Source of the DNA: JAICIG01 sp035532215
GTDB lineage: Bacteria > Planctomycetota > Planctomycetia > Pirellulales > JAICIG01
DNA: 64,000 bases
Reading direction: 5' to 3'
Assembly (NCBI GenBank): GCA_035532215.1
Contig: DATKRK010000359.1
Coordinates: 1-64,000, forward strand
A model generated the notes under the pieces. It was not told the origin of the DNA and searched no databases. It was given only the letters and a program-made list of their open reading frames with translations. The translations under genes and the position numbers were made by a program. Of this stretch, positions 51,612 through 60,777 are shown piece after piece. Position 1 is the stretch's first letter; each line of letters starts with the position of its first letter.

Positions 51612-53606
51612 ATGAATATTCTTGCCGCATTGCGCAGCCGATTTAGCTCGGCGCTCACGCCCTTGGCCCAGAAAGCCGGTCTCTCCGAGGAGGAAATCGC
51701 CGAACTAGCCGCGATGGTCCGCCCGAGCCAGGATCCGAAATTCGGCGATTACCAGGCCAACTTCGCCATGCCGCTGGGCAAAAAGCTCGGCCGGGCGCCG
51801 CGCGACGTGGCGACCGAGTTGCTCGCCCGGCTGAAGCTCGACGACCTGTGCCAGCCGCCCGAGATTGCCGGGCCGGGTTTTGTCAACTTGCGGCTCAAAG
51901 ACGAGCGATTGACCGAGTTGCTGGTTGCCGCCGTCGTCGACGAGCGCCTCGGCGTCGAGCCGGCCGCGAAGCCGAAGACCTACGTCGTCGACTTTTCGGC
52001 CCCCAACGTGGCCAAGCCGATGCACGTCGGCCATATCCGCTCGACGGTGATCGGCGACAGCCTCTATCGTACGCTCAAGTTCGCCGGCCATCGCGTGATT
52101 GGCGACAATCACATCGGTGATTGGGGCACGCAGTTCGGCATGATCATCTACGGCTTCCGTCATTTCCGCGACGAGGCCGCTTACCGCGCCAGCCCGGTCG
52201 ACGAACTGGCCCGGTTGTACCGGCTGGTCAATCAACTGGTCGAATATCACGCAGGTCGCGAGAAGCTAGCTCAGCTTTTGGAAAAAGTCGTCGGCGACGA
52301 AGCGGCCCTCGAACGCCAGTCGTCGCAGGCCGCCGCTGGCGACCCGCAGGCCGAAAAGAAAGCCGCCAAGGCGCTCAAAAAGCTCGAAGCCGATGTGTCG
52401 CAATCGCGCCGGGAATTGAAAGAGCTGCAGGCCAAGCAGGCGGCGATCGAAGGCGATCCGCAACTGTCGAAGCTGGCCGCGGAGCATCGTGAGATTGGCG
52501 CCGAGGTGCTCGCCGAGACGGCCAAGCTGCACTCGGGCGACGAAGAAAACCTGCGGTTGTGGCGCGAGTTCATGCCGCCCTGCCTGGAGGCGATCGAGCA
52601 GGTCTATCGCCGGCTGAACGTTAAGTTCGACGTGGCCCTCGGCGAAAGCTTTTATCACGACCGGCTGGCCGCCGTGGTCAACGACCTCGTCAAGCGCGGC
52701 ATCGCCCGCGAAAGCGACGGCGCGGTGTGCGTGTTTTTCGAGGACAGCGACGTACCGATGATCGTGCAGAAGCGCGACGGCGCCTTTTTATACGCCACGA
52801 CCGATCTGGCCACGATCCAGTACCGCATGGAAACCTGGTCGCCCGACGCGATCCTGTACGTGGTCGACCATCGCCAGAGCGACCATTTCAAAATGCTCTT
52901 CGCCGCCGCGCGAAAGTGGGGCTGCGATCAGATCGAGTTTCAACACATCAGCTTCGGCACGGTGCTGGGTAAGGACAAAAAGCCGTACAAGACCCGCTCG
53001 GGCGACACGGTCGGCCTGATGGGGCTGCTCGACGAAGCAGTGACCCGAGCGGGCCAAGTCGTGGCTGAAAATGACGATGCGAAACCCGACGGGGCAGAGC
53101 TTTCGCCCGAGACTCGCTGTGAGATCGCGGAACGGGTCGGCATCGCCGCCTTGAAATACGCCGATTTGTCGCAAAACCGCACCAGCGATTATGAGTTCAG
53201 CTACGACAAGATGCTGGCCATGAACGGCAACACGGCCACGTACATGCAATACGCCTACGCCCGCGTGCGCAGCATCTTTCGCAAAGGTGCGGTCGACGTC
53301 GACGCGTTGCGCGCCAGCGGCGCGGCAATCACGCTCGGCGCCCCGGCCGAACGCGGGCTGGCCTTGGCGGTCCAGCGTTTCTCCGAAGCCTTGGAATTCA
53401 CACTGGCCGACTATCGCCCCAACCAGCTCACCAGCTACCTGTTCGACCTAGCCAACGCCTATTCGACGTTTTTCGAGCAATGCCCGGTGCTGAAGGCCGA
53501 CACGCCCGCGCTTCGCAACAGCCGGCTGTTGCTCTGCGACCTGACCGCCCGCACGCTGAAACAAGGGCTGGCGCTGTTGGGCATCGAGGTGGTCGAGAAG
53601 ATGTAG
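51612..53606 (+). CDS. argS: Arginyl-tRNA synthetase
   Basis: A 664-residue class I synthetase. The N-terminal tRNA-recognition domain is followed by the HIGH-type motif PMHVGHIRSTVIGDSLYR (about 138). The KMSK site is the weak form KTRSGDTVGL (about 460), as is common in ArgS. The C-terminal DALR anticodon-binding domain ends LLGIEVVEKM. Residues about 215-300 form an unusual charged coiled-coil insertion (EKKAAKALKKLEADVSQSRR) in the catalytic domain, lengthening the protein beyond the usual 550-600. Confidence 0.97.
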   Translation: MNILAALRSRFSSALTPLAQKAGLSEEEIAELAAMVRPSQDPKFGDYQANFAMPLGKKLGRAPRDVATELLARLKLDDLCQPPEIAGPGFVNLRLKDERLTELLVAAVVDERLGVEPAAKPKTYVVDFSAPNVAKPMHVGHIRSTVIGDSLYRTLKFAGHRVIGDNHIGDWGTQFGMIIYGFRHFRDEAAYRASPVDELARLYRLVNQLVEYHAGREKLAQLLEKVVGDEAALERQSSQAAAGDPQAEKKAAKALKKLEADVSQSRRELKELQAKQAAIEGDPQLSKLAAEHREIGAEVLAETAKLHSGDEENLRLWREFMPPCLEAIEQVYRRLNVKFDVALGESFYHDRLAAVVNDLVKRGIARESDGAVCVFFEDSDVPMIVQKRDGAFLYATTDLATIQYRMETWSPDAILYVVDHRQSDHFKMLFAAARKWGCDQIEFQHISFGTVLGKDKKPYKTRSGDTVGLMGLLDEAVTRAGQVVAENDDAKPDGAELSPETRCEIAERVGIAALKYADLSQNRTSDYEFSYDKMLAMNGNTATYMQYAYARVRSIFRKGAVDVDALRASGAAITLGAPAERGLALAVQRFSEALEFTLADYRPNQLTSYLFDLANAYSTFFEQCPVLKADTPALRNSRLLLCDLTARTLKQGLALLGIEVVEKM

Positions 53607-53629
53607 GGCTCCTGTAAGGGGGTGTCGCG

Positions 53630-54235
53630 ATGGCAAGCGAATTGGCAAAGACGATCGAGAACTGGTTCGCGGCCAACGGCGACGGCGAGTTTGTCGTCGG
53701 CGAAGACGCGGGTCCGTATTCCGTCATCCCGCCTGGAAGGGAAAGTGCGCGAATCATTTTCTCGACCAAGGCGTCGCTGATTGCGATGGCGATCGAGCGC
53801 TGCCCTCGCCGCGGCGAACTTGGCATGGTCGCACGCCAAGGACTGCCCAACGAGGCAGATCTCCGCTGGCTGCGCGGCACGATGGGCGCCAGCGAACTGT
53901 GGTTTCTGGGAGACATGGATCCGCCCGACCTGATGATCTTCGCATGGCTTCGTCATCATTTGCCCGAGAAGCAGATCTTGCATCTTGGCGTCAGCGACGC
54001 CTATCTCGCCGCGCTTCAGTTGAGTTTATCCGAGTCGTTCGTCGTACGATGCTCGAACTCCGAACGCAGCACCATGGAGACGCTGGCCGCTGTGTTTCCC
54101 GACTTCCGCGAAGTTACTGGGCCGAAGTGCGCTTCGCTACTGGAGCAAGGAAGCAAGATTGAGGTTGAGGCAGTCGTAAGCGCCGCCGGCTCTGCCGCGC
54201 CGATCTTGCTGCCCGTGTTCAGTCGGCTCCGGTAG
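53630..54235 (+). CDS. Unassigned protein with TOPRIM-like DxD segment
   Basis: 201 residues, 23 bases after argS, starting MASELAKTIENWFAANGDGE. The middle reads LGMVARQGLPNEADLRWLRG, then ELWFLGDMDPPDLMIFAWLR, which resembles the second half of TOPRIM domains in DUF2399/DUF2220 proteins, where GDxDPxGLxI carries the metal-binding aspartates. The first acidic motif (usually EN) would fall at IIFSTKASL and seems lost. No other domain is attached. The resemblance was judged by eye only; the protein may be an inactive or structural relative. Function unknown. Confidence 0.6.
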   Translation: MASELAKTIENWFAANGDGEFVVGEDAGPYSVIPPGRESARIIFSTKASLIAMAIERCPRRGELGMVARQGLPNEADLRWLRGTMGASELWFLGDMDPPDLMIFAWLRHHLPEKQILHLGVSDAYLAALQLSLSESFVVRCSNSERSTMETLAAVFPDFREVTGPKCASLLEQGSKIEVEAVVSAAGSAAPILLPVFSRLR

Positions 54236-54336
54236 GATAGCTGGCAGCGGATCGAAATCATGCGGCGGCCAACGGACGCGACAAGCTTTTTAACAGAATC
54301 TGTGAGTTGTTTTGGCCGCAACGGCGATGTTTGAGC

Positions 54337-54563
54337 GCGTTTTTTCAGGCATTGCCGGGCAAATAAATGACGCAGCACTGGATGGATGAAATCATTCTTG
54401 ATAAGCAACGACAATTGGCGCCGGCGCATTCGCGCTCTGCTTTCGAGGGCAACCAGCTTCGGGCGGCAAAGGGCTGCCCATGCCCTTGTGCGCCGCGAGG
54501 GCCAGGGGCTTTTACTGTTCACCGACGCCCCATTTATTTGCCCGGCAATGCCTGGAAAAACGC
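54337..54563. mobile_element. MITE-like element with 33-base terminal inverted repeats
   Basis: The ends 54337-54369 and 54531-54563 are inverted copies (32 of 33 match; core CAGGCATTGCCGGGCAAATA). The inside (162 bases) has no gene. Size and structure suit a miniature inverted-repeat element moved by a transposase elsewhere. No target duplication could be seen in the flanks. It lies in the 396-base gap between the TOPRIM-like and methyltransferase genes. Confidence 0.65.
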
Positions 54564-54631
54564 AACGTCAACCCCTCTTACCCACGCAAAATCAACCCTA
54601 GATTCTGCGGAGAAGCCGCTCTTTTATCGCC

Positions 54632-55321
54632 GTGACTCAAGATCCTGAAGAATCACAGAAGGTCGACGTACGGAGGCCGTCCCCGCGGCCGCCAAATGGC
54701 GCCGGGCGCGTTCACGCCCCAGTGCGCCGCAGCTACGATGAACTGGCGGCGAGCTACGACACGCGCTGGCGGCATTATATCGAGGCCACTTCGGCCTTGG
54801 CGATCGAAGCGATCGCCCCCGAGGCTGACGGTCGCGCGCTGAACATCGCCTGTGGCACGGGCGAACTCGAGCGGCGGCTGCACGAACTGCGGCCGCAGCT
54901 CCGGCTGACGGGGACCGATTTGAGCCCGAATATGCTGCGCCGCGCCGCCGCGAAAGAGCTTGGCGCTGAATGGCTGGCCGCGGTGGCGGCGCATCTGCCG
55001 CTGGCTGACGCTGCGTTCGATTACGTGCTGTGCGTCAACGCCTTTCATTACTTTCGCCTGCCGAGCGACTCGCTGGCCGAAATGCGGCGCGTGCTGCGGC
55101 CCGGCGGTACGCTGGTGCTGGTCGATTGGTGCGACGATTACCTCTCGTGCAAACTGTGCAGCGTCTGGCTGCGGCTGACCGACCGCGCGTTTTACCGCAA
55201 CTATTCGCTCGCTGGCTGCCGGGCACAACTCGAACAAGCCGGCTTTCGCATCGACTCCGCAGAGCGGCGCCGCATCAATTGGCTCTGGGGGCTGATGCGA
55301 TTCGTCTGCCGCGTTCCGTAG
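54632..55321 (+). CDS. SAM-dependent methyltransferase (class I, type 11-like)
   Basis: 229 residues from a GTG start. Motif I is ALNIACGTGELERRL (about 70), motif II is RLTGTDLSPNMLRRA, and DAAFDYVLCVNAFHYF and EMRRVLRPGGTLVLVDW are the later type-11 motifs. Small-molecule substrate unknown. The N-terminal 30 residues are proline/arginine-rich and may not be translated; the next candidate start is hard to choose. A repeat hairpin begins at its stop codon. Confidence 0.85.
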   Translation: MTQDPEESQKVDVRRPSPRPPNGAGRVHAPVRRSYDELAASYDTRWRHYIEATSALAIEAIAPEADGRALNIACGTGELERRLHELRPQLRLTGTDLSPNMLRRAAAKELGAEWLAAVAAHLPLADAAFDYVLCVNAFHYFRLPSDSLAEMRRVLRPGGTLVLVDWCDDYLSCKLCSVWLRLTDRAFYRNYSLAGCRAQLEQAGFRIDSAERRRINWLWGLMRFVCRVP

Positions 55322-55374
55322 TAGAAGCGGCATCCCTGCCGCTTTCGAATACGCGGCAGGGATGCCGCGTCTAC
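55321..55374. repeat. Hairpin repeat, copy 1 (copy 2 at 59586-59639)
   Basis: Arms 55321-55342 and 55353-55374 (GCGGCATCCCTGCCGC core) match at 21 of 22 around the loop TTTCGAATAC. The 54-base unit recurs at 59586 with only two differences. Its first base ends the stop codon of the methyltransferase, and it separates it from the converging recQ. Confidence 0.8.
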
Positions 55375-55411
55375 GGACGGACTGCCCCCGGGGCCGCTGC
55401 CTGCTCCTGGA

Positions 55412-57346
55412 TTACGAACGCCCCAACTCGCCTTGAGCGCGCTCGAGCACCTTGGCGAATGGCGCTTGCGCCATCGCCCCGAACAACGCGTTGCCGCCGA
55501 GCCGCGCGGCGCTCAGCCGCGGCGAGGATAGCCCGCAAAGAAAGCGGGCCAGCGCCCGAGGCTCGCCCAACACGTCGCGTTTTTCACGCGCCAAGGCCAA
55601 CGCCCGCGGCCAGACGCCCTCGTCGAGCGAAACTTCTTCGCGCGGCAACAGCGTCAGGCGTTGCCGGCCGCCCGTGCACCAGGTGCAATGACCGCACGGT
55701 TCGGCCAGCCGCTCGCCGAAATATTCGGCCAGCATCGCCGTCTGGCAGCCGTCTTTTCCGGCGAGTTCGAGCACCTGCTGGAGCCGGGCGAGTTCGCGCT
55801 GTTCGCGCTTGACGAGACGCTGGTGGAGATCGTCGGCCAGCGCGTCCAAGTCGCCGGGCGGCTGCAAGGACCGATAGGTCTGCCGCACGCCTTCGGCCCG
55901 CAACTCGATCAAACGCTGCTCGGACAGATAGTCGAACGCCCGCACGATCCGATCGCGCGGCTGGCCGAGGGCCCGGGCGGCTTGTTCCAGGTCGATGTGG
56001 AACCAGGTCTTCGCCTTGCGGGTTTGCCGCAGCACCTGGGCCAGAAACTCGCGCCGCTCGCCTTCGAAGCGGGCCAGGATTTCCTGCGACGACTTGAGCG
56101 GCTGAAAGCTGTACCGCGAATAGAACGGCGTGCCGGCTTGCAAATGCCCGGCGAGTTCCAGGTAGGTGAGCAGCGTTTGCACGACGAGTTGTCGAATGTC
56201 GTGCCGGCCGGCGCATTCGTAGGTCGAAAGGTCGAAGTCGGCTCCCGTGCGAAACACGTCGCCCAGCAATCCGCGGACGCTCGCGCGACTGGGCGTGTCG
56301 CCGTGGGCGAAGTTTTCCAGGACGCCGAGATCGTCGGGGCAGACGAACATTTCGCACGTCGATTTCCGCCCGTCGCGGCCCGCCCGGCCAATCTCCTGCG
56401 AGTAGTTCTCCAGGCTCTTGGGCAGGTTGTAGTGGTAGACATAGCGGATGTCGGCCTTGTCGACGCCCATGCCGAAGGCGATCGTGGCCACCACGACGCC
56501 GCGGTCGCCATGCATGAACCAGTCTTGCGCTTCGGCCCGTGCGTCGGCTTCCATGCCGGCATGGTAGGCCCGCGCCGGCAGTCCGGCGGCGGCGAGCCGC
56601 TCGGCGACCGTCTCGGCAGTCTTTTGCAGCGTGACGTAGACGATCGCCGGACCCGGCGGCGAATCGCTGAGCCTGCGAACGAGCAATGCGTCGCGCTCGC
56701 CGGCCGTGATGGGCGTGGCGACGAGCGACAGGTTGGGGCGATAAAAGCCGGTCCGCACGGCGTGTGCCGGCTCGATGGCGAACTCGCGGCAAATATCGGC
56801 CAGCACCTGCGGCGTGGCGGTGGCCGTCAGGGCCAGCACGCGCTCGGCTCGGCACTGCCGGGCGAAGCGGGCCAGCTTCAGATAGTCGGGCCGGAAGCTA
56901 TGCCCCCATTCCGAAATGCAGTGCGCCTCGTCGACCGCGAACAGCGAGATCTTCGTGCGGCTCATCGACTCGCGAAACCGTTCGTTGTTGAACCGCTCGG
57001 GCGCCACGTAGAGCAACCGCAGTCGCGCCTCGCGCACGGCCCGCACCACGGCCGCCGTTTCCTCGGCGGTCAAGGTCGAATCGAGCCGTTCGGCCGCCAC
57101 GCCGCGGCGCTTCAGGCCGTCGATCTGGTCTTTCATCAGCGCGATCAGCGGCGACACGACGAGCGTCAAGCCGTCGAGCAGTTGGGCCGGCAATTGGTAG
57201 CACAGCGACTTGCCGCCGCCTGTGGGAAACACGGCCGCGGCCGAATGGCCCGCCAGCAAGCTGGCGACGACCTCGGCTTGACCGGGGCGAAACTCGTCGA
57301 AGCCGAATTGCTGCCGCAGCAACTGCCGCGCTGAAGAGAGGTCCAT
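55412..57346 (-). CDS. recQ: ATP-dependent DNA helicase RecQ
   Basis: A 644-residue superfamily 2 helicase, 3'-5', for recombination and repair. Walker A is FPTGGGKSLCYQLP (about 44), the DEAH box is FAVDEAHCISEWGHSFRPDY (about 137), and motif VI is YSQEIGRAGRDGR. The RecQ zinc module has four cysteines, GCQTAMLAEYFGE and CGHCTWC (about 535-556). No HRDC domain is present; the end (SPRLSAARLGGNALFGAMAQ) is a small helical domain. Start at 57346 (MDLSSARQLLRQQFGFDEFR) fits the family; the frame upstream is not RecQ. Confidence 0.95.
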   Translation of the reverse strand: MDLSSARQLLRQQFGFDEFRPGQAEVVASLLAGHSAAAVFPTGGGKSLCYQLPAQLLDGLTLVVSPLIALMKDQIDGLKRRGVAAERLDSTLTAEETAAVVRAVREARLRLLYVAPERFNNERFRESMSRTKISLFAVDEAHCISEWGHSFRPDYLKLARFARQCRAERVLALTATATPQVLADICREFAIEPAHAVRTGFYRPNLSLVATPITAGERDALLVRRLSDSPPGPAIVYVTLQKTAETVAERLAAAGLPARAYHAGMEADARAEAQDWFMHGDRGVVVATIAFGMGVDKADIRYVYHYNLPKSLENYSQEIGRAGRDGRKSTCEMFVCPDDLGVLENFAHGDTPSRASVRGLLGDVFRTGADFDLSTYECAGRHDIRQLVVQTLLTYLELAGHLQAGTPFYSRYSFQPLKSSQEILARFEGERREFLAQVLRQTRKAKTWFHIDLEQAARALGQPRDRIVRAFDYLSEQRLIELRAEGVRQTYRSLQPPGDLDALADDLHQRLVKREQRELARLQQVLELAGKDGCQTAMLAEYFGERLAEPCGHCTWCTGGRQRLTLLPREEVSLDEGVWPRALALAREKRDVLGEPRALARFLCGLSSPRLSAARLGGNALFGAMAQAPFAKVLERAQGELGRS

Positions 57347-57452
57347 AAGATCATTCCTGCTCCCTATGACCGGAGAAGAGATACTTGGGTTATAGCCGCC
57401 GCGTCGGCTGCTTGCCATGATCGGCCAGCGCGGCGAAGATAGCAAGCCGGCG

Positions 57453-57666
57453 GACGATGTCCGGTACGTCGGCGCCTCGATCAAGCGCCGGCATCTGCAG
57501 AAGAAAAGCGGCGTGAAGCCGGGCGACGTCGCCGACAAGCGACACATCGAGGCGGGCCCCAGACGGTCTGGAGGCATATTACCGCCAAAAGGGTTTTGCC
57601 GACGCGAGAGTGACGGTCGGCGAAGCAGGCGGAATCGTGACTTTTCAAGTCGACGAAGGCCGTTAG
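57453..57666 (+). pseudogene. Frameshifted POTRA-domain (BamA/Omp85-type) relic
   Basis: One frame from 57453 reads DDVRYVGASIKRRHLQKKSG then VKPGDVADKRHIEAG, the first half of a POTRA domain (strand, helix, GxxxxxxxI). A different frame from 57568 reads LEAYYRQKGFADARVTVGEA then GGIVTFQVDEGR and stops at 57664. That is the second half, with the typical YY-x-x-KGF-x-A-x-V and F-x-V-DEG ending. The two halves join across one frameshift near 57556-57568. No beta-barrel or other POTRA domains follow, so this is a decayed fragment of an outer-membrane assembly or related gene. The rest of the 534-base gap 57347-57880 is empty. Confidence 0.55.
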
Positions 57667-57880
57667 GCCGCCGACCTGCCGCCGCTTGTTTCAATAACGC
57701 CCGTGTCGACGACACGCAGTTTGCAAGGCCGGCGCATACGCCGCTCTTGCTGGCATCGCCAAGCGGCAACGCCTATAGTGACGTACGGAACGGGGGGACC
57801 GCGACGAACACGGATTCGCCGACTCTAGAGGCCCATGAGGCAATCGCCCCCGCCGCACGCCGCGTTTGGGGGAGCGAACG

Positions 57881-59578
57881 ATGATGCGTCGGATGTTTGC
57901 CGTCTTGGCGAGATTGCGCCCGCGCGTCGTGACGCTCTTGCTCTTGGCTTCGATCGCCGCGTCGATCACAGTTGCTAATTTGTCCGGAGAATGCGGGGAG
58001 CGGAAGGTTGTCCCCGGACCCGAGCTGCCTGCCGATTTTTGGAGCAACAAGAACTTCGTAGGGACGCCTCCGAAGCTGATTTCGAAATTGGACTTCGACG
58101 TTCGGGAACCGACGGCCGAGGATCAGAGCAGCAGCAATGCCATGTATTGCATGTCGTATGGTTGGCCGCTGCTCTGGCGCCAGTACCTCTTTCTCGGGAT
58201 CGGTTACCCAGCAGCGTGCGTGGTGGGCGAGGCCTATAGCTCCCGCCGGCTGGTCGCCAATCTGGCGATCTGGCTGTTCATGCTGGCCACGCCGGCCGCG
58301 GTTTGCGAATGGCTGCTGCGCCGCTACCGGCCGCGGTTGCGGTTCAGCCTGCGCACGCTGCTGGCGGGGATGGGGCTCGTGGCCGCGCTGTGCGGCTGGT
58401 TTGCCTCGGCCCGCAATCGGGCGAACGTGCAGAACCCGCTCATCGAGGCCATCGGCGCTCGTGGTGGCCGCGTGTGGATCGAACGCTGGGGACCGAAATG
58501 GCTCGACCTCGTCGGGTCCGATCGGCTCCGGAGACGCATCGTAGGCGTCGAAATAAATGCCGTCGGCGGCGACTTTCGAGAACGCCAACGGCTGCTTGGC
58601 AAGTTCAATCGATTGCCCGATCTGCAATATTTTTCGTTGAAAGCGAAGCTCCTGACTCCCGAGATGGCCGGCCCCTTGAGCGAACTGCATCGAGTCGAGA
58701 CGCTGCAGATCGAACTCGGCGCAGTGACACGCTCGTCGGGCCTGGTGCTAGCCGATGTGCTTGGCGGCTTGCGGCGCTTGCGCGTGCTAAGCGTCGACTG
58801 TGGCTCATCGGGATTAGATGTCGAAGTTGGATCGCACGAATGCCTGGCGGCCATTAGTAACATGCCACAGCTCGAACATGTCCATCTGCAAGGTTGGACG
58901 ATCGCCAGAGAGGATCTCGCCCTGCTGGCCGCATTAACGAAGCTGAAATCGCTGACGTTGAATCGCGTTAACATCGCATCTAAAGAATCTCCACCAGACC
59001 CACCCTTGCTCGCGCGTCTGCCGGCGCTGCCGCAGTTGGAATCGCTCGACCTTGAGGGTTCGTACGTCTATGACGAGGATCTCCGCTATCTCGGTGTCCT
59101 GCCGCGTTTGAAATCGCTTGGGCTTCAGTACACTGAGGTCACCGGCGCGGGGCTGGCGGAATTGGCGCGGTTGGAATCGCTCGAAGAGCTGACGCTCGAC
59201 GAACAGGCCGAGTCGGCCGCGGGCTTCAAGTCGTTGCTTAATCTCAAACGCCTCAAGTTTTTGCACATGGAACTCTTCGACAAGGAATCCTGGGAATCGC
59301 GAGATTCACTCCGCGAACTGCTCGCAGATCTGCTGCCGGCGGTCGAAATCGACGATTGTATTCTGGCGCTGGAAGCTTTGCGAACTGCCAAGCCAGACCT
59401 GGTCATCGACGACGCCTTTCCGCTCGAATGGCCCGCGGAAAGCTTGGCGCCGAAATGCGAAACGCTTCCCGAAGCATCGATGGCCGCCGCCGCTCGTCAG
59501 GCGGTGCGGGTCTGGAAGGAGCAACAAGCCGCCGCGGCAACGCCGCCAGGCGCCGTTAATCCGCCCGCGTCCAACTAG
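57881..59578 (+). CDS. Leucine-rich-repeat membrane protein, paralogue of the 11117 gene
   Basis: 565 residues starting MMRRMFAVLARLRPRVVTLL. Three membrane helices lie in the first 180 residues, the third again after the motif RFSLRTLLAGMGLVAAL. Irregular leucine-rich repeats occupy about 220-480 (LESLDLEGSYVYDEDLRYLG, LKSLGLQYTEVTGAGLAELA). The end TPPGAVNPPASN closely follows NPGVVNPPTAN of the 11.1 kb protein. The ATG pair at 57881 was chosen to match the paralogue. Function unknown. Confidence 0.75.
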   Translation: MMRRMFAVLARLRPRVVTLLLLASIAASITVANLSGECGERKVVPGPELPADFWSNKNFVGTPPKLISKLDFDVREPTAEDQSSSNAMYCMSYGWPLLWRQYLFLGIGYPAACVVGEAYSSRRLVANLAIWLFMLATPAAVCEWLLRRYRPRLRFSLRTLLAGMGLVAALCGWFASARNRANVQNPLIEAIGARGGRVWIERWGPKWLDLVGSDRLRRRIVGVEINAVGGDFRERQRLLGKFNRLPDLQYFSLKAKLLTPEMAGPLSELHRVETLQIELGAVTRSSGLVLADVLGGLRRLRVLSVDCGSSGLDVEVGSHECLAAISNMPQLEHVHLQGWTIAREDLALLAALTKLKSLTLNRVNIASKESPPDPPLLARLPALPQLESLDLEGSYVYDEDLRYLGVLPRLKSLGLQYTEVTGAGLAELARLESLEELTLDEQAESAAGFKSLLNLKRLKFLHMELFDKESWESRDSLRELLADLLPAVEIDDCILALEALRTAKPDLVIDDAFPLEWPAESLAPKCETLPEASMAAAARQAVRVWKEQQAAAATPPGAVNPPASN

Positions 59579-59585
59579 CGCCAAA

Positions 59586-59639
59586 GTAGACGCGGCATCC
59601 CTGCCGCTTTCGAACACGCGGCAGGGATGCCGCGTCTAC
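59586..59639. repeat. Hairpin repeat, copy 2
   Basis: Arms 59586-59607 and 59618-59639 are perfect inverses (22 bases) around TTTCGAACAC; nearly identical to 55321-55374. It starts seven bases after the LRR gene stop. The gap 59579-59880 holds nothing else recognisable. Confidence 0.8.
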
Positions 59640-59880
59640 GGTGAAAAACGCGGCAGGGCGCGGCGAGCCGTCGCCCGCGGTTGCCAATATCGCCGCGCCG
59701 GGCCAAACGATCGGGCCTAGCGGCCTCAGCAGTGGCGCCCTAGAATCGCCGTTCGCAGAAAGCTTCTTTCCCAGCCGTATCCAATCCATCGCCCGCAATG
59801 AAAAGAGCGGGGAACAGGCCGACGAGCTGCAGGGCGAGGTGCAAAAAGCCCGGCGCCGGCCGAGTCGCATTTTTTTGAGC

Positions 59881-60777
59881 ATGTCTGAACCCACCGGCCT
59901 CGATTTCTGGCGCGATCTGGTCTCGCCGATGGGGCAAGCGGGCCGCCGCGTGCTCGGGCGCGTGCTGGTGTTCGGCGTCTTGGCTTGGCTGGTGTGGTGG
60001 ATCGAAGAGGCGACCCACACTTCTCTCGCCGTCGATCTGGCGCCCTACGAAATCGCGGGAGCGGCGCTCAGCCTGTTGCTCGTGCTGCGGACCAATGCGG
60101 GCTACGATCGCTGGTGGGAAGCGCGCAAGCTTTGGGGGGCAATCGTCAATCAAGCTCGCGACCTGGTGGTGGTTTCGCTGGCCAACGGGCCCCAGGATCG
60201 CCCATGGCGCGAGGAGATTGCCCGCTGGACGGCGGCCTTTGCCCATGCGGTCCGCCGCAGCCTGCGCGGCGAACGAGAGGCGCCCGAGCTGGCGGCGCTG
60301 TTGGGCGCCGAAGAAGCCGCGCGCGTCGCCGCAGCCGAGCACATGCCAGGCTACGTCTCGGCGCGGATCGCGGCGCAGCTCGCCGCCGCGCTCGGCCGGG
60401 AGCAAATCTCCGGATTCGCCTTTTTGCAGGCCGACCGGGACCGGGCCTTGCTGCTGGATCACGTCGGCGGTTGCGAGCGGATCCTGAAGACGCCGCTGCC
60501 TCGGGCCTACGCCGTCAAAATTCGGCAGCTCGTGTTCGTGTTTCTAGTGACATTGCCTTTTGCGTTGATTACCCGCGTCGGCTGGCTGACGCCCCTGGTG
60601 ACGATCCTGACGGCCTATCCGCTGTTGGCGCTGGACGAGATCGGCGTCGAGTTGCAACGGCCCTTCTCGACCGCCAGCCTGAACCACTTGCCGCTCGATG
60701 AGTTGTGCGCTACGATCGAGCGAAACCTTTTGGCGCTACTCGAATTCGAGCCGAGACCGGACGCAAGCGATGCGTAA
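59881..60777 (+). CDS. Bestrophin-family (UPF0187) anion channel
   Basis: A 298-residue membrane protein. It has the bestrophin/YneE pattern: FWRDLVSPMGQAGRRVLGRV, a first helix pair (VFGVLAWLVWWIEEA), ALSLLLVLRTNAGYDRWWEA with RKLWGAIVNQARDL, then LVFVFLVTLPFALITRVGW with a second hairpin (ILTAYPLLALDEIGVELQRP). Family members form pentameric chloride or bicarbonate channels. Its stop overlaps the start of a beta-carbonic anhydrase by eight bases, which suggests bicarbonate as the physiological ion. ATG 59881 was chosen to fit the family length. Confidence 0.85.
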   Translation: MSEPTGLDFWRDLVSPMGQAGRRVLGRVLVFGVLAWLVWWIEEATHTSLAVDLAPYEIAGAALSLLLVLRTNAGYDRWWEARKLWGAIVNQARDLVVVSLANGPQDRPWREEIARWTAAFAHAVRRSLRGEREAPELAALLGAEEAARVAAAEHMPGYVSARIAAQLAAALGREQISGFAFLQADRDRALLLDHVGGCERILKTPLPRAYAVKIRQLVFVFLVTLPFALITRVGWLTPLVTILTAYPLLALDEIGVELQRPFSTASLNHLPLDELCATIERNLLALLEFEPRPDASDA

